A program made the translations under genes and the position numbers. A stretch of DNA of 64,000 nt from positions 87,500,149 to 87,564,148 of the forward strand of contig NC_039361.1 in assembly GCF_003573695.1 (NCBI RefSeq). The letters are read 5' to 3'. Positions 1-11,375 of the stretch are shown piece by piece (the stretch's first letter is position 1; each line of letters starts with the position of its first letter). The notes beneath the pieces are model-generated. The model saw only the letters and a program-made list of their open reading frames with translations, was not told the origin of the DNA and did not search any database. The DNA comes from Papaver somniferum (taxonomy: Eukaryota; Streptophyta; Magnoliopsida; Ranunculales; Papaveraceae).

Positions 1-132
1 AACAAGTTCCCTAAGGATGTAAAATTTAATCGAGTACATTATTATACTAAGTACAACAATGCATCTATTGTACTTAGATATGGGAATTTCATCTCCCGAC
101 ACAGCTTCGTCATATTCCTTTAGACGAAATTG

Positions 133-395
133 TTACTTACTTACATTTGAACCTCGACTAATCATGGCAGTGCTATCAGAATGCATGTCTTTGTTAAATT
201 GCCTGACAACTTTAGACATATGCAAACTGGTGGAATAATATACCACAATCTCAATATTCGATCGAGCTTTCCCTAGATTTTTCATCTCAAATTCGGATTT
301 TAAATAGATTTTAAGGTATCTTATCACATCAAGAGTACACATCATGTCTGTACCATCAACATAAATAGCTACAATTTCAAATCAGGAACTTTTTT
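133..395 (-). pseudogene. Ty1/copia reverse transcriptase fragment
   Basis: Minus-strand translation gives IVAIYVDG, a version of the copia catalytic YVDD block with the second Asp changed to Gly. It is followed by a segment matching the usual YLKSEFEMKNLGKA block and then a decayed KVVRQFN segment. These are successive conserved blocks of copia RT in the correct order. The catalytic change, the short length (about 90 residues against roughly 240 for a full RT domain) and the missing flanks show a non-functional relic. It belongs with the integrase remnant upstream on the same strand. Confidence 0.75.
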
Positions 396-1489
396 ATGAA
401 GACGCAAGGAAAAATAACTTACTTGTCTATCCCCTCCAAATCAAATAGTCACTTAGAAGGGTATACCACATCCGTCTGATTGCTTGAATCTATAAGTGAG
501 CGTTCTATCTAACTGTAAACGCACTCCGTGGTTTAGAGTCATTTGATTTGGGCAACAAAAGTCTATCAAGTACTTCTGTAAATATCTTCTATCTCATGAT
601 TCTTTCAGAGATATGTAACAACCACATACATATGCTGCATTTCAAGTCCTTTTGAAATTACCAAGCTAACTAGGTAGCGGAACTCTATAACGTTCGTTAC
701 AAGAGAACAATTCCAGGGCTTTGTGAAAAACCTCGTGCCACAAGGCGAGTCTTTTTACTTTAAGACTACTTTCTTCTCATTATGCTTTATGACAAATTAA
801 TTATGTATGTCCAATAGGCCTTACACTTGGTTGGTTAGCACTACCACACCAAATACTTGTATATTTGCCAAAGAACTAAGTTCTACCTAGATTGTGTAAG
901 CCAAATATGCAATTTATTTGAAATTAATCAAAATAAAGCATGGTTCGATCTCATTGTGCTCTACTTCTGGAGCAGCTATTTATAGATTATATCATCATTG
1001 TGCACGCATGATCCTTCCATTGACTCATGTGCATTCTCATAATCCGTCAGGATTTCATTGTTCTCTAGAATCATTTAAAACTTCGGAGCGTCCTCCAGTA
1101 TTGATTCATGAACATAGTCAGAGACAATCAAATGATATGATTTCATTGATGATACAAATTAGGTTGTGCCTTACTCATATAATTCCTTTCTAGGTGAGCA
1201 TTGATCGAACCTGATGGTCTCTCCATCTTCCTTTATGGAGACACGGCCTCAACTACACTTCCACCAAGTGTAGTTGTAACACCTTAGTCTATGGTGTACC
1301 CCATACCGAGGATTTCTAACCTTGCAGGAATATTTGCAGTTGGTATGTGTGATCTTGTCACTTTAGCGACATCAGTGTACATTCTAAAAATTGATTATTC
1401 GTTGTCACTTCATATTTACATTTATGGAGTACAAGAATCAATATGACACACGGTGGGAACACACCACAAAAATTCATGTCGTTACCTTA

Positions 1490-2057
1490 AAAAATACTTT
1501 TTCTTATCTCCTCCTAACGACGGGAAGACTGTCTCATTAAAGTGATAACCTGCAAATCTATCAGTAAAAGATCTTCTGCCAAAGGTTTTTAAAATGCGGA
1601 AAATTGTTGAGAGTAAATATCCAGCAAAATTACTTAATCATTTTCGTGACCCATCATAGGACGATGTGGACTCGTAATGGCACATATATAGTTCAACCAA
1701 AAATGCATAATAACACAAATGTCAGGCTTAAATTCAGTTACCAACTGGTACGCAGAAAAAGTTGACTAATATTGGGTTCTAAAACGAATTAAGTAAAGAT
1801 GCGCGTAATATTGCATATCCCCAAAGCAATAAAAATTAGGTTGGTACGCATAACCTATTCCTTAGACACCATCTGTAACCTTTGATGGTAGCCTCTGCGA
1901 GACCATTGAGTATAAGATGTTCTATATTGATCTTATTAAACATGCAATATTCATCAAGTCCTTTTGATGTAAATTCTCTAGCATTGACAAGGGTGGTGAG
2001 CCTTTCCACTTTGCTTTGTGTAATATGAGTTAGGAATTCTACAAATATTAAACGCAT
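1490..2057 (-). pseudogene. Ty1/copia integrase, C-terminal half, broken
   Basis: Minus-strand reading from 2057 shows AREFTSKGLDEYC, then IEHLILNGLAEATIK, matching the copia integrase core (GEFTSK..DYC and ..HTQNGLAE). After a frameshift comes WGYAILRASLL (about 1790-1830), matching the WGHAILHAA block. Further on is FTDRFAGYHFNETVFPSLGG (ending near 1500), the copia block just after integrase. Several stops lie between the blocks. Block order and spacing are those of a copia pol, so the assignment is strong although the gene is dead. Confidence 0.8.
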
Positions 2058-2099
2058 CGTTTGTTAGGAACAATAACTGATTCAATGCGTCGAATCATC

Positions 2100-4269
2100 C
2101 ACCAGAGCCATAAATCACTTTGAATGGTCCGCATTCTGCGTGTATATATGTTTACTAACAACACTTTATTGTTTCTTTGGAGAATGAGTTATTTAGCATT
2201 TGCATCTAAGTAAAACAAGATGGTCTCAATCATGTTTCACTAAAGAGAGACTTTGTAAGATGAGTTACTCTAAAGCATAATGGGGACAGATAGTGCAAAT
2301 CTAGTAACTTTAGAAATCACTGATTATGATAGACGTCGTAACTTCGCATTCTATTAGTTCATTTTCTTATACACTCAAATTAAGTGATGCTCGTGTTAGT
2401 ACTTTCAAAACGGAACATCGTGTCACAACCAATGTGCCTTAGGTAATGTAAAAGTCTTTATGAATCAATCCCAATCATTTCATTTTTGGGGTTAATAAGG
2501 ATTCAGTAATTCAAGTTCAAGTGATTTACAATTCACTAGATTGACACATTAATTTTCTAAGAATATGTTTCCTTCCACATTCATTAGAAATAATTTATAG
2601 ATGCAATCAAATCCATTCTCACTGTAAGGGAAGACATATGATCTAGTTCAATTAAATAGTCAATTGGCCAGGCAAAGTTCTTGTTGCCATTAAAGTTGAT
2701 GTGAAAATTGGTTGCTACTATGATACACATTACATTGTATATATCAACACCTATGACCAGGTGCATTTCCAACTATTTCATTTATGATGGGAGCTAGAAT
2801 TATATCTTAGCTTCATCCCATATTCAGCTGATACCGGTACTTTGGTGTCATTACTACTGGGAAAAAAAATACATTTACATCTCATGATATATATTTCCCT
2901 ATGCTTTACATGAGTCATTACGTCTAGCCCTTATCACTTTGGGATTCTTTCCATTTTCAATTTTGTTACATTTAGTTTAATTTGAGAAATTTCTTTATCT
3001 CAATTGGTCAAGAGAATCTCATCAAGTTAATAACGTCAAGATTACAACCCATAAAAGGTCATCAATGATTCAAAGTTCACAAACAGATAGTACGCAAATG
3101 TGTAATGTCAGAAAGCATACGTTACAAAATGATTTTTATTTTATTATTATTTGAAAAGGCGTTACCGAATGATGTTGAGGATATATATAGGAAAAAGAGA
3201 AATAAACAGAGTACACGATGCTACCAAATTTTTAGATCATGTTTTTACTATGCACAATAGTACTAATCTATGCTAACATATATTAAATACTAATAATATA
3301 TGGTATACAATGCATCAAATTATTCTCATCTTTCTTTTTCAAAAGAGGTTAACCATCATCACGTTCACACAGTGCATACTGATTTTAAAACAAAAATATA
3401 TATAAAACTAGGTAATCATTATTACAATCATCATGACATGTATAAGCAGACAAAAGTGGACTAAAACAAATAAAATAAAATATAAGAGGAACTTTTGCCT
3501 ATGAACAGACGCCCTGTGACCATTTATATACCTAAGGTAGAACAAAACAAAACAGTTTTCATAACAGATAAAAAAATATTCATATTATTATTATTTATTG
3601 GTTTATAATCAAAACAAAAACAGGGTGACATCACAGTTAGCATACTCTATATCAAATCAAAAATAAAATAATACAATAATAATAAAATATTCAACCAATC
3701 ACGACTTGGTAAAGACAAATACATTTTCAAATCTTCCATTGTGTAATTATAGGATGTAATTATAGAATCGTTTAGGCATACCTCTTCACGTGATGTATTT
3801 GACCAAAAGAAAAAGATCCAAAAGGGAATGGGCAAACCGTCGGAAAAAGGGGATGAGCTCGTGCTGCAAAGTACTGCTCTTGGTCGAGAATAAAGCAGAG
3901 ATACAGATCCAACGACTCATTAAAATTTAGTGCAATCAAAGGCGGAAAGAAAAAAATATAATATGAAATGTAATCAGTAATTACGGGATGGGATTTGCAT
4001 AAATAATTATCAAATTGGATAATGATCAAATCAATTTGATTATGCTAAAATAAAATGAAATAAAATCAATCGTATCAGTACAAATCAAACCAAATCAACA
4101 GATTTCATTTTCTTCGTTAAACTAAATCAAATCGAAAAAGAAGACGGACACTTAGCTTAATGATGATTCCATAATTTTCTCGATGTATATCCAAATCCAA
4201 CTTTTGATTCAAACAATTTTTGTTTATCATCCATTTAGAAGAAAAAAAAATCAATCGCTTTGTGGTATA
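2100..4269. other. No recognisable gene; probable decayed copia gag region
   Basis: This AT-rich stretch lies between the copia integrase relic and its PBS, where gag should be. I see no zinc knuckle, no gag motif and no open frame above about 85 codons on either strand. Short A/T runs and TAA/ATA repeats are frequent around 3400-3700. By position it is most likely gag and 5' untranslated sequence mutated beyond recognition, or foreign filler. Confidence 0.4.
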
Positions 4270-4287
4270 GCATCGGACATGATAACA
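4270..4287 (-). other. Degenerate primer binding site of the copia relic
   Basis: On the minus strand the 18 bases directly following the LTR read TGTTATCATGTCCGATGC. The first 13 agree with the initiator tRNA-Met primer binding site TGGTATCAGAGCC at 9 positions. It abuts the LTR end at 4288 exactly as a PBS should. Confidence 0.5.
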
Positions 4288-4454
4288 TGTTGGAGTAACA
4301 ATTAGGTTAGAGGAAAAGATAGAGAAGGAGAAGAACTTCTTATTGATAAAAGGGCATCAGGATATTACATACACATAATGTTCTTTATATACATGTAAGG
4401 GAAAACCTAATCATCTAATGGTCCGCACATCCATGGGCCATGGGTCCTATAACA
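4288..4454 (-). repeat. Short 5' LTR (167 bp) of the copia relic
   Basis: Forward ends are TGTTGGAG and CTATAACA, giving the TG...CA ends and short inverted termini of an LTR. On the minus strand it holds a TATA-like ATGTATATAAAG (around 4385-4397). Its right edge falls exactly where the 4455-5185 LTR copy loses homology to its partner at 10634, so this is the insertion junction. The LTR is short even for plant copia elements, where a few hundred bp is common. Confidence 0.6.
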
Positions 4455-5185
4455 ATAAATAATTAATTAGCAAATATTTTATTTATGTGAATAAATCACA
4501 TTTTAACTTAGGAAGGAATTAAGAGTTATCACAAACACTTTAATATGGTAATCAAATATGTTTGGATTAATAGCCATCTTGCCTAGATAAGGAAACATCA
4601 CCAATTTGACTAAAAGAGACTTCTAGTCACGTAATTGGGCTCAAGTCCGTGAACCGTTACAAGCAGTCCATGGATTGTTTCCTACTAATGAACTATAACA
4701 GTTACATTAACACTTATAACTGTTACTTTAATAAATCACTCATAACTTCATCGTTATAACTCGTAATTGAGTGATTCTTGGATCCTTGAATTCGTAAGCT
4801 CATTCACTATAACATGAGAACCTTTCAAGGTATAAAGGTTATTGTTACAAAAGTCGTGTCTCAAATAACCTCAATTATATATGCATAAGTGTACATTTAC
4901 CGTCATAGGAATTGTTCCATAGAGCGAGCATTTGTTTCGATAGATTAGAAAGGTAGAATTTAATAAGAATCCAAATGAAATAAAATACCACATACCTTTT
5001 TTATGAAGTCCTTGTTGATGTCTTCTTGTAGTCTTCAAACTTCATCCGTCAAGGATAGCTTCGATTCTACTTCTTAGACTTAATCTAGTCCGAAACTGTC
5101 TATAGTATACTAAATCAAGAATGCATTTTGGAAACTAAAATTGACAACTAACTTGACATGGGTTCAACCGAGCAATGCTCTAACA
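4455..5185 (-). repeat. 3' LTR copy, truncated by copia insertion
   Basis: Nearly identical to 10634-11375 over its length. It ends in AATGCTCTAACA (minus strand TGTTAGAGCATT), the same terminus seen at 11375, 36778, 49552 and 53629. The part corresponding to 9191-10633 is missing from its left end because the relic copia inserted there; the remainder, if it survives, is outside the window. Confidence 0.8.
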
Positions 5186-5197
5186 ATCTCCCCATTT
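5186..5197 (-). other. Polypurine tract adjacent to the 3' LTR
   Basis: The minus strand reads AAATGGGGAGAT directly before the LTR start TGTTAGAGC. This is the expected position for the plus-strand primer. The plus-oriented relative at 49540-49551 has the equivalent AAAGGGGGAGAT. Confidence 0.65.
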
Positions 5198-6205
5198 GTT
5201 AATTTTAGTGACAAAACCATTTTACATATGGATTATACTTGTTAAAATCATTGCAACTCCAAAATCCGAAATGTTTGATTGCCTTGATTCTTCAACTATG
5301 CGTGTGTTCATCATGTAATTGTTGAAGATCCATCATAGTATTATTACGCGGCATCAAAGTTCAATTGTATCATAACTTTGACAATAATACTACGGTGATA
5401 TGTATCACTCCCCCTTAGTTAATACTTCATCTCAACATGAAAACTACCCCCCTTTACATAATGATTCTTAAACCATATGTATATGTAGTGTGAATACAAA
5501 ATAATTCTCCCCCTTGTTGTCAATATAAGTTGGAAAAGATATGAAAACTAGTGGGATCCTAATGAAATTCTCATGGAGATACTTCATGACCAAAAGAGAA
5601 CAACATATCAACTTTGTTTAGATGCAATCATAGAGCCGAAACTAAATGCATTCATCAAGGAGTTAATGAAGATACAAGAAAACTCCTACATGTTCCACAA
5701 TCGCTTCTCCCCTCAAATATGTAGCAATTAAGCACAAGTTCAAAAAGAACTCTCCCCCATAAAATGTCATTCCCTAAAGAACAACAAGAGTGACCTTATT
5801 CCATAGAGAAAGATTTATATATTGGATTTTAGACATCCCATAAGGACATACAAGCTAAGGACCAATCATTGAAAGTTTCTCATGAGATCATGTTACAAAA
5901 AAAAATAAAAAAAAAATAGAACTATCTCATGGTAAACAATACACAATATGTAATCATGAAGATCAAGTATTGTGATCATCTTTTCCAAGATACAAACTTG
6001 TATAAATAAGAATTGATATGCTTAGAAGGAAGAATAACTTTTTCCACAAGGATTTACACGAAGAATGGTTACCATAAGTGTATGAAAAAGTTTCTTTGAC
6101 AATAAAAACCAACATCCAATGGCTTTGATTATTGCTTCTAACCTGTTATATTTAAGTATTTCAATCACAAATCAAGTTAGGTAATTAAGAATTATACACG
6201 TGGTA
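5198..6205 (-). other. Noncoding 3' internal region of the gag-only element
   Basis: No open frame of note on either strand. On the minus strand it is dotted with AAGGGGGAG-like purine blocks (complement of the CTCCCCCTT runs near 5408, 5448, 5507 and 5752). It is homologous to the 3' internal region of the plus-oriented family A element around 48850-49280, which places both elements in one family. Confidence 0.55.
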
Positions 6206-6930
6206 TTTTAGCCATATTCATCTTCACCACAACTAGTTCAAATGACTCAAATGAAACTAGTTAGAGAGTTGTTCAATTGCTATATTCTCATAGATTTATA
6301 CAAGAACACAATTGAAGCAAAGTCGGTTTTATTCACTCGAATCAATACATGAGCATTATAGCCACGGTTTGCAAAGATTGCATTCCTTATTAATAAATGT
6401 TTAGGTTCATGTACACTACCGATTTTATAAAGTAACCACTTAAGTATGCGTACGGGTATACGTACTTAAGCAACCGGATTTGAGTTTGTTTAGTTTCCAA
6501 ACTCAGCAGAAATTTTTGGTTCGAGAACTTCCGCCAGTATGCGTACGGGTACGCATACTTAAGTTGACTAGTTAAGAGTTTTTCAATTCCAAAACTCAGC
6601 AGAAATTCACGGACGTGAACTTCCGCCAGTATGCGTACGAGTACGCATACTTAACTTGTCTCCTTCACCAATTTCGTATACACACATATGCATACACTTG
6701 GCTCCCGGTTTATGGATTTATACACTAACGTGCGAACACACTATATATGCTTATATCCAAAGAAGGTTACACGATTATAAACTCTTTATTTCAATCATTG
6801 AAACATTCTTAGAGGATGTTATATAAAGGTTATCCACACACTATTTTTCATCAAAGCAATTTTCAAGATATTGAAATAATCACCATGACTTTCGTCACGA
6901 GTAAAGATGAACTTGGATAAAGCAAAAAGC
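6206..6930 (-). repeat. LTR fragment captured inside the internal region
   Basis: The reverse complement matches about 37160-37790 of the family A LTR: the AACTAGTTCAAATGACTC segment, the CACGGTTTGCAAAGATTGCATTCC segment, the AAACTCAGCAG segments and the CATGACTTTCGTCACGAGTA segment in the same order. It has neither TG nor CA terminus, so it is not an insertion of a whole LTR. It probably arrived by recombination or template switching. It carries three of the palindromes described separately. Confidence 0.65.
6439..6651. repeat. Three palindromes in ~92-bp tandem units
   Basis: Copies at 6439-6470, 6536-6559 and 6628-6651. The second and third are perfect inverted repeats with 11-bp arms AGTATGCGTAC and GTACGCATACT around a 2-base centre. 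The first is longer and imperfect, with CTTAAG at both ends. Each later copy is preceded by an AAACTCAGCAGAAAT...CTTCCGCC segment, so the unit is about 92 bp. Confidence 0.85.
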
Positions 6931-7028
6931 TTCCACACAACAATACCCAACAGAATATGTGTGCCCAATTCTTTTGCAATCCTCACCACATTTAAGGGCT
7001 TCTTGGTGAGGATGCACTTTCAACACAA

Positions 7029-7702
7029 TCAGGTTGTGTTGAGGTGAACAAAATCTTGCTCACCACAGGTATTCGAAACAAAATCATGCATGGACTCTAG
7101 GAATTTAACAACTTCCTTGAAACTTTCAATAACTGTTCCATACCTTTTTAAGATGTTATCCCTTGTCGAACTCTTTTCTGAGAGATCATTCTTTAGAGTA
7201 CTCGTTGCTTTATTGATCTTCTTTGGTACCCATTTCTGAGTAGCTTTTTGAGCAACGTATTTCTTTTTCTCCCCAATATAATTATGAAATTTCTTAGAGG
7301 AATACTAGAAGAACTGATATTATTAGACTCAGTTTTTCTCCAGTTTGGAACATCATATCTTGTCATCTTAACAGAATCAGACCTGGTTGTATCTCGTTTA
7401 AGATATCTGCAATTTCTTTGCAAGTGACCTGGTTTTCCACAATAAAAGCAATGTTTAGTATAATGGAAAAAGTTACGTTTAGTGTTACCTGAATGTGTAT
7501 GTGCTTGCTTTGGAGCTTGCCATAATTTCCTCTTTTCGTCATTGGCAGTTGGTAGAGATACTTCACTTTTGTCAACCTTGGAAGGTTTTGGTTGAGAAGA
7601 AACTTTAGCTCTGACAAATTTTACCTCTTTGCAAATACCAGGAGCGTCTATTCCTTCGTAACCCAATTTTCGTGTATCACGATGAATTCTACATGCTCCC
7701 AA
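7029..7702 (-). pseudogene. Gag-like C-terminal region with second CCHC zinc knuckle
   Basis: Minus-strand frame 7702-7193 encodes KLGYEGIDAPG...KFVRAK, then a basic linker, then CFYCGKPGHLQRNC (CX2CX4HX4C, positions about 86-99) and a basic tail. After a frameshift, about 7153-7029 reads ...ESFKEVVKFLESMHDF... and stops. A zinc knuckle binds packaged RNA in retroelement gag; a GLGY...FVKA motif before a second knuckle is seen in some plant copia gag proteins. The short ESFK block recurs at 47900 in family A, suggesting a real conserved C-terminus. Frameshifts make it inactive. Confidence 0.6.
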
Positions 7703-7861
7703 ATATTGAGGTTAATTTATCTGAGCTGTTATTTCTAAACAAGCTCTCTTTTAAGCTCGAGTTCTCTTCTTCCAAAATTTTGACCTTTTCAAGCGCAATA
7801 ACTAGATCATCTTGAATGTTTCATATTGAACTTTGAGATCTTCTCGTTTCGAATCAAATAA

Positions 7862-9127
7862 CTAGTTCATCTCAATGTTCTCCAAGTTATCTAGCTTTGC
7901 TTGAAGAGTAATTTCCTGATCTCGACCTCCGGTAGTTTCTTCTTTAAGCTTTCGTATTTCGTTGCGATAATCTCTTGCACCACTAGGACCAAGTTGGTCT
8001 TTCAAGTCTTTATTCCAACTATGAAGTTTGTCATATTTAACTTTCTCACTGAAAATAGTGTTTTCAGCTTCTGAGAGTTTCTGATGACATTCTTTAAGAA
8101 GATTATTAGCAACTGGATCTATATGGAACACTTCTTCGTCTAAATCAGAATCAGTATCCAAAGGAATTTTTCCAGAAGCTAATGCAACCTCGCCTTTGTA
8201 CTCTTGGTGATCATAATCAGGTCCATCATCAAGAGTAGGCAAAGCTACTACACATGCCGATTGTCTACGGCTCCAGCTAGGACATGCTGAAGACAAGTGC
8301 CCGAAACCACGACAGTTATAGCATTTTACATCATCATTAGGAGATATTGTAACTTTAGAAAAACTCTTTTTCCCGTCTCTCAAGAGTTTTCTAAATTATC
8401 ATGGAGTAACATCCTTAGTATCTGACGAACCATATTTATCCTTAGAGGATTCAGAATTGTTTGCAGCTTTAAGAGAAATCACCTCTTTTCTAAATACGTG
8501 TTCATTATCAAAGATCTTTAAATTTCCAACAAGAGTATTTCTGGAGAGTGTAGAAAGATCGTTTGCTTCTTCAATGACATGTTTCTTAGACTCGTATCTT
8601 GATGGTAGAGACCTGAGAATTTTGCACACAATAAATTTCTCTGGAATAGTTCTTCCTAATGAATAAGAGGAGTTAGCTATTTGATAAAGTGTATGGTTAA
8701 ACTCATCAAAGGTTTCATCATCAGACATGCGAAGGTTTTCCCAGCCAGAAGCTAGATTTTGAAGCCTTGCTTCTTTCTCTGCGGCATTCCCTTCGAATAC
8801 GATTTCTAAGATATCCCAAGCATCTTTAGACTTACAACACGTAGTAACGTGGTGCTGAAGATCTGGGGTAATCGCATGGATGATAGCATTTAATCCTTCA
8901 GAATTGTGCTTTGCAGCAAGAATCTCAAGATCATTATAATCACCAATATCCTTTTCAACAGTTACACCGTCTAGTGTAACTAATGGAGGATTATAGCCAT
9001 TAACAATAAGAACCCATGATTGAAAATCTCGCGCTTGAATAAAAGCACGCATAGAAATTTTCCACCATAAATAGTTCGTTCCATTGCAGGCTGGCGGTAC
9101 GTTTATAGAGATAGCATTTTTGTCCAT
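7862..9127 (-). pseudogene. Copia-type gag (UBN2-like) with CCHC zinc knuckle, two stops
   Basis: Starts with ATG at 9127, 50 bases past the PBS. Residues 1-242 form a copia-type gag: an N-terminal Trp-rich YLWWKISMRAFIQ, then KSKDAWDILEIVFEG, LRMSDDETFDEFNH and ILRSLPSRYE, typical of the UBN2/retrotran_gag families. Two adjacent stops (TGA TAA, 8401-8396) interrupt. The same frame continues with CYNCRGFGHLSSAC (CX2CX4HX4C) and then a long Glu/Lys-rich coiled-coil-like region to 7862. The coiled coil appears to continue out of frame to about 7710. Apart from the two stops the gene looks fairly young. It would make the particle shell and bind RNA. Confidence 0.75.
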
Positions 9128-9176
9128 ATCAGATCGCTACAAACACAAACTTATAAGGTCTTTAACGTGTTTGCCT

Positions 9177-9188
9177 GCTCTGATACCA
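9177..9188 (-). other. tRNA-Met primer binding site
   Basis: The minus strand reads TGGTATCAGAGC two bases after the LTR end. This is the perfect 12-base complement of the plant initiator tRNA-Met 3' end used by many copia elements. It fixes the inner edge of the 5' LTR at 9191. Confidence 0.85.
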
Positions 9189-9190
9189 AT

Positions 9191-11375
9191 TGAAAATGTG
9201 GGGGTCTAACAACCACACCCAACAATTCGTTTGGAAATATGAAAGGACTTAATCCAATATACTTTCAAGAGAATCAACTAGACAGTTATACTCAATCTAT
9301 GGGAAAGTATATCAAATAGGTATATCTCTATTTCAACACAATCAGAATTAAACAGAAACAAGTCCGTAAACCTGATTTTAGTGTGAAGCTCTTGAAACAA
9401 AATCTTTTGTGTTAATCACAACCTATTCAATATCCACTGTGTATAAACCTCTTTAAGCAATCACTAAAGGAATATTTCAACACAGTGTCCACTTGAAACA
9501 GGGTTAGTCTAGACAGGTCTAACAATGTGAAAATAACAAAATCAATTGTTCAAGATCAATCAAGTCGTATCCAACAAACAAGGTCGGATTTAACAACTAT
9601 GATTGATTAACGTACAATCTGTATTATTTCAATTATATAAATAAAATATAATGTGGTAAAGAAATAACATAGACAACAGAAATTTTGTTAACGAGGAAAC
9701 CGAAAATGCAGAAAAACCCCGGGACCTAGTCCAGAATAAACACACAGTGATAATAAATTGTTACACCAATTTCCTACTACCTATTCAGACTAGATGTAAT
9801 ACTTACTTCAGTTGTATTCAAGAACTTATAAAACTCCTAGCACAACACCAATTGTCTTTAGGAATTCTTCTTGTAAATCTTATAGCAGAAGCCAAGGCTC
9901 TCTTTAGAAGATACAACAACACGATTGGTACGATCCGATCTTTTGTTTGCACAAAACACCGGTTTGATTTCCCTTTAGATATGAATCAAGGTTTTGGAAA
10001 TCTTGTGTTTATTTTGATAAAAACAATTACTAGGTAAAAGTAATATCAAAACAAACTTGCAGATTAGGGATTATTATACTCTTCAATAAAGGAAGAGAAA
10101 CCTAGTTATTCTACAACAAGAACAACTAGAATAAATCTAGAGATATCTTGTTTAAAACTTACTAAGAATTTTTACGAGATACCTTAATTGATTTTTTCTT
10201 TCTGGCTTCCGATTTCGACTAACAATTGTTGGTATATGATCGGAAACTGAAATCTATCAAAACCTAGGATTTATGATCAACAACTCTTGAATGGTTTTAT
10301 ATCAGAAGAGAAAACATTAGAATATACAAGAGGTGAAAAACCTAGATTACAAGTTGTATAATCAATCACGAAGATTAAACCCAACTTGGCTTTGTGATCC
10401 CCAAAACAAATACTTTTATCTCACTCTTGTTCACGAAGAACAGAAGACATGTAAAACAACCTTATGAGCTTACACCAATTTTCCAATGGGGATAAAAAAT
10501 GTGTAGAATTCACGAACCCTTTATTTATAGTGAAAGGTAGCTTGAAAGCTAAAGAAAGCTATTTTCCTTTTTCAAGACTCTCCTAATTTTAGGAGTCTTT
10601 CCTAAGTTACAACTCTTGCCAAAATAATTAAATAAATAATTAATTAGCAAATATTATATTTATGTGAATAAATCACATTTTAACTTAGGCAAGAATTAAG
10701 AGTTATCACAAACACTTTAATATGGTAATCAAATATGTTTGGATTAATAGCCATCTTGCCTAGATAAGGAAACATCACCAATTTGACTAAAAAAGACTTC
10801 TAGTCATGTAATTGGGCCCAAGTCCGTTAACCGTTACAAGCAGTCCATGGATTGTTTCCTACTAACGAACCGTAGCAGTTACATCAACACTTATAACTGT
10901 TACTTTAATAAATCACTCATAACTTCATCGTTATAACTCGTAATTGAGTGATTCTTGGATCCTTGAATTCGTAAGCTCATTCACTATAACATGAGAACCT
11001 TTCCAGGGATAAAGGTTATTGTCACAAAAGTCGTGTCTCAAATAACCTCAATTGTATATGCATAAGTGTACATTTACCGTCATAGGAATTGTTCCATAGA
11101 GCAAGCATTTGTTTCGATAGATTAGAAAGGTAGAATTTAACAAGAATACACATGAAATCAAATATCACATACCTTTTTTTATGAAGTCCTTGTTGATGTG
11201 TTCTTGTAGTCTTCAAACTTCATCCGTCAAGGATAGCTTCGATTCTACTTCTTAGACTTAATTTAGTCTGAAACTATCTATAGTATACTAAATCAAGAAT
11301 GCATTTTGGCAATTAAAATTTAAAACTAACTTGACATGCCAATGCTAGTGGGTTCAACCGAGAAATGCTCTAACA
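9191..11375 (-). repeat. 5' LTR, 2185 bp
   Basis: Forward ends TGAAAATG and CTCTAACA, i.e. TG...CA. The PBS abuts the left edge and the right 742 bp match the truncated partner LTR. A minus-strand TATAAATA at 10522-10529 divides it into about 0.85 kb U3 and 1.3 kb R-U5. Forward ORFs in it are chance. Confidence 0.85.
10522..10529 (-). promoter_or_regulatory. LTR TATA box
   Basis: Minus strand CTATAAATAAAGG. It stands about 850 bases from the U3 start, in the position equivalent to TATATAAAGG in the family A LTRs (38012 and 50708). This is the likely core promoter of the gag-only element. Confidence 0.5.

Larger units (their letters stand above)
1..4454 (-). mobile_element. Relic Ty1/copia retrotransposon, 3' part beyond window
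   Basis: Read on the minus strand, the order is LTR (4288-4454), degenerate PBS, an unrecognisable stretch, integrase remnants (about 1490-2057), a decayed linker and a reverse transcriptase fragment (about 133-395). LTR-IN-RT is the copia gene order. Between IN and RT, minus-strand translation of about 920-1190 gives a broken acidic Asn/Glu-rich stretch like the usual copia IN-RT linker. Stops and frameshifts are everywhere, so the element is dead. Its LTR ends abruptly inside the long LTR that begins at 4455, so it inserted into that older element. The 3' end and 3' LTR lie left of the window. Confidence 0.75.
4455..11375 (-). mobile_element. Non-autonomous long-LTR retrotransposon with gag only
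   Basis: Two direct LTR copies bracket this element: a truncated one at 4455-5185 and a full one at 9191-11375. Minus-strand features in order are 5' LTR, PBS, gag-like ORF (9127-7862), a second zinc-knuckle ORF (7702-7029), an embedded LTR fragment (6930-6206), noncoding DNA, a polypurine tract and the 3' LTR. No protease, RT, RNase H or integrase motif is present, so it would have needed another element's enzymes. The gag is copia-like. The left LTR is cut by the copia insertion at 4454. Confidence 0.7.

Noticed and set aside
918..1193. Plus-strand ORF of 91 codons
   Set aside because: It is the shadow of the decayed copia IN-RT linker on the minus strand.
6439..6651. Palindromic repeats with regular spacing as a possible CRISPR array
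   Set aside because: Only three units, spacers are themselves homologous, the context is a plant LTR and there are no cas genes.
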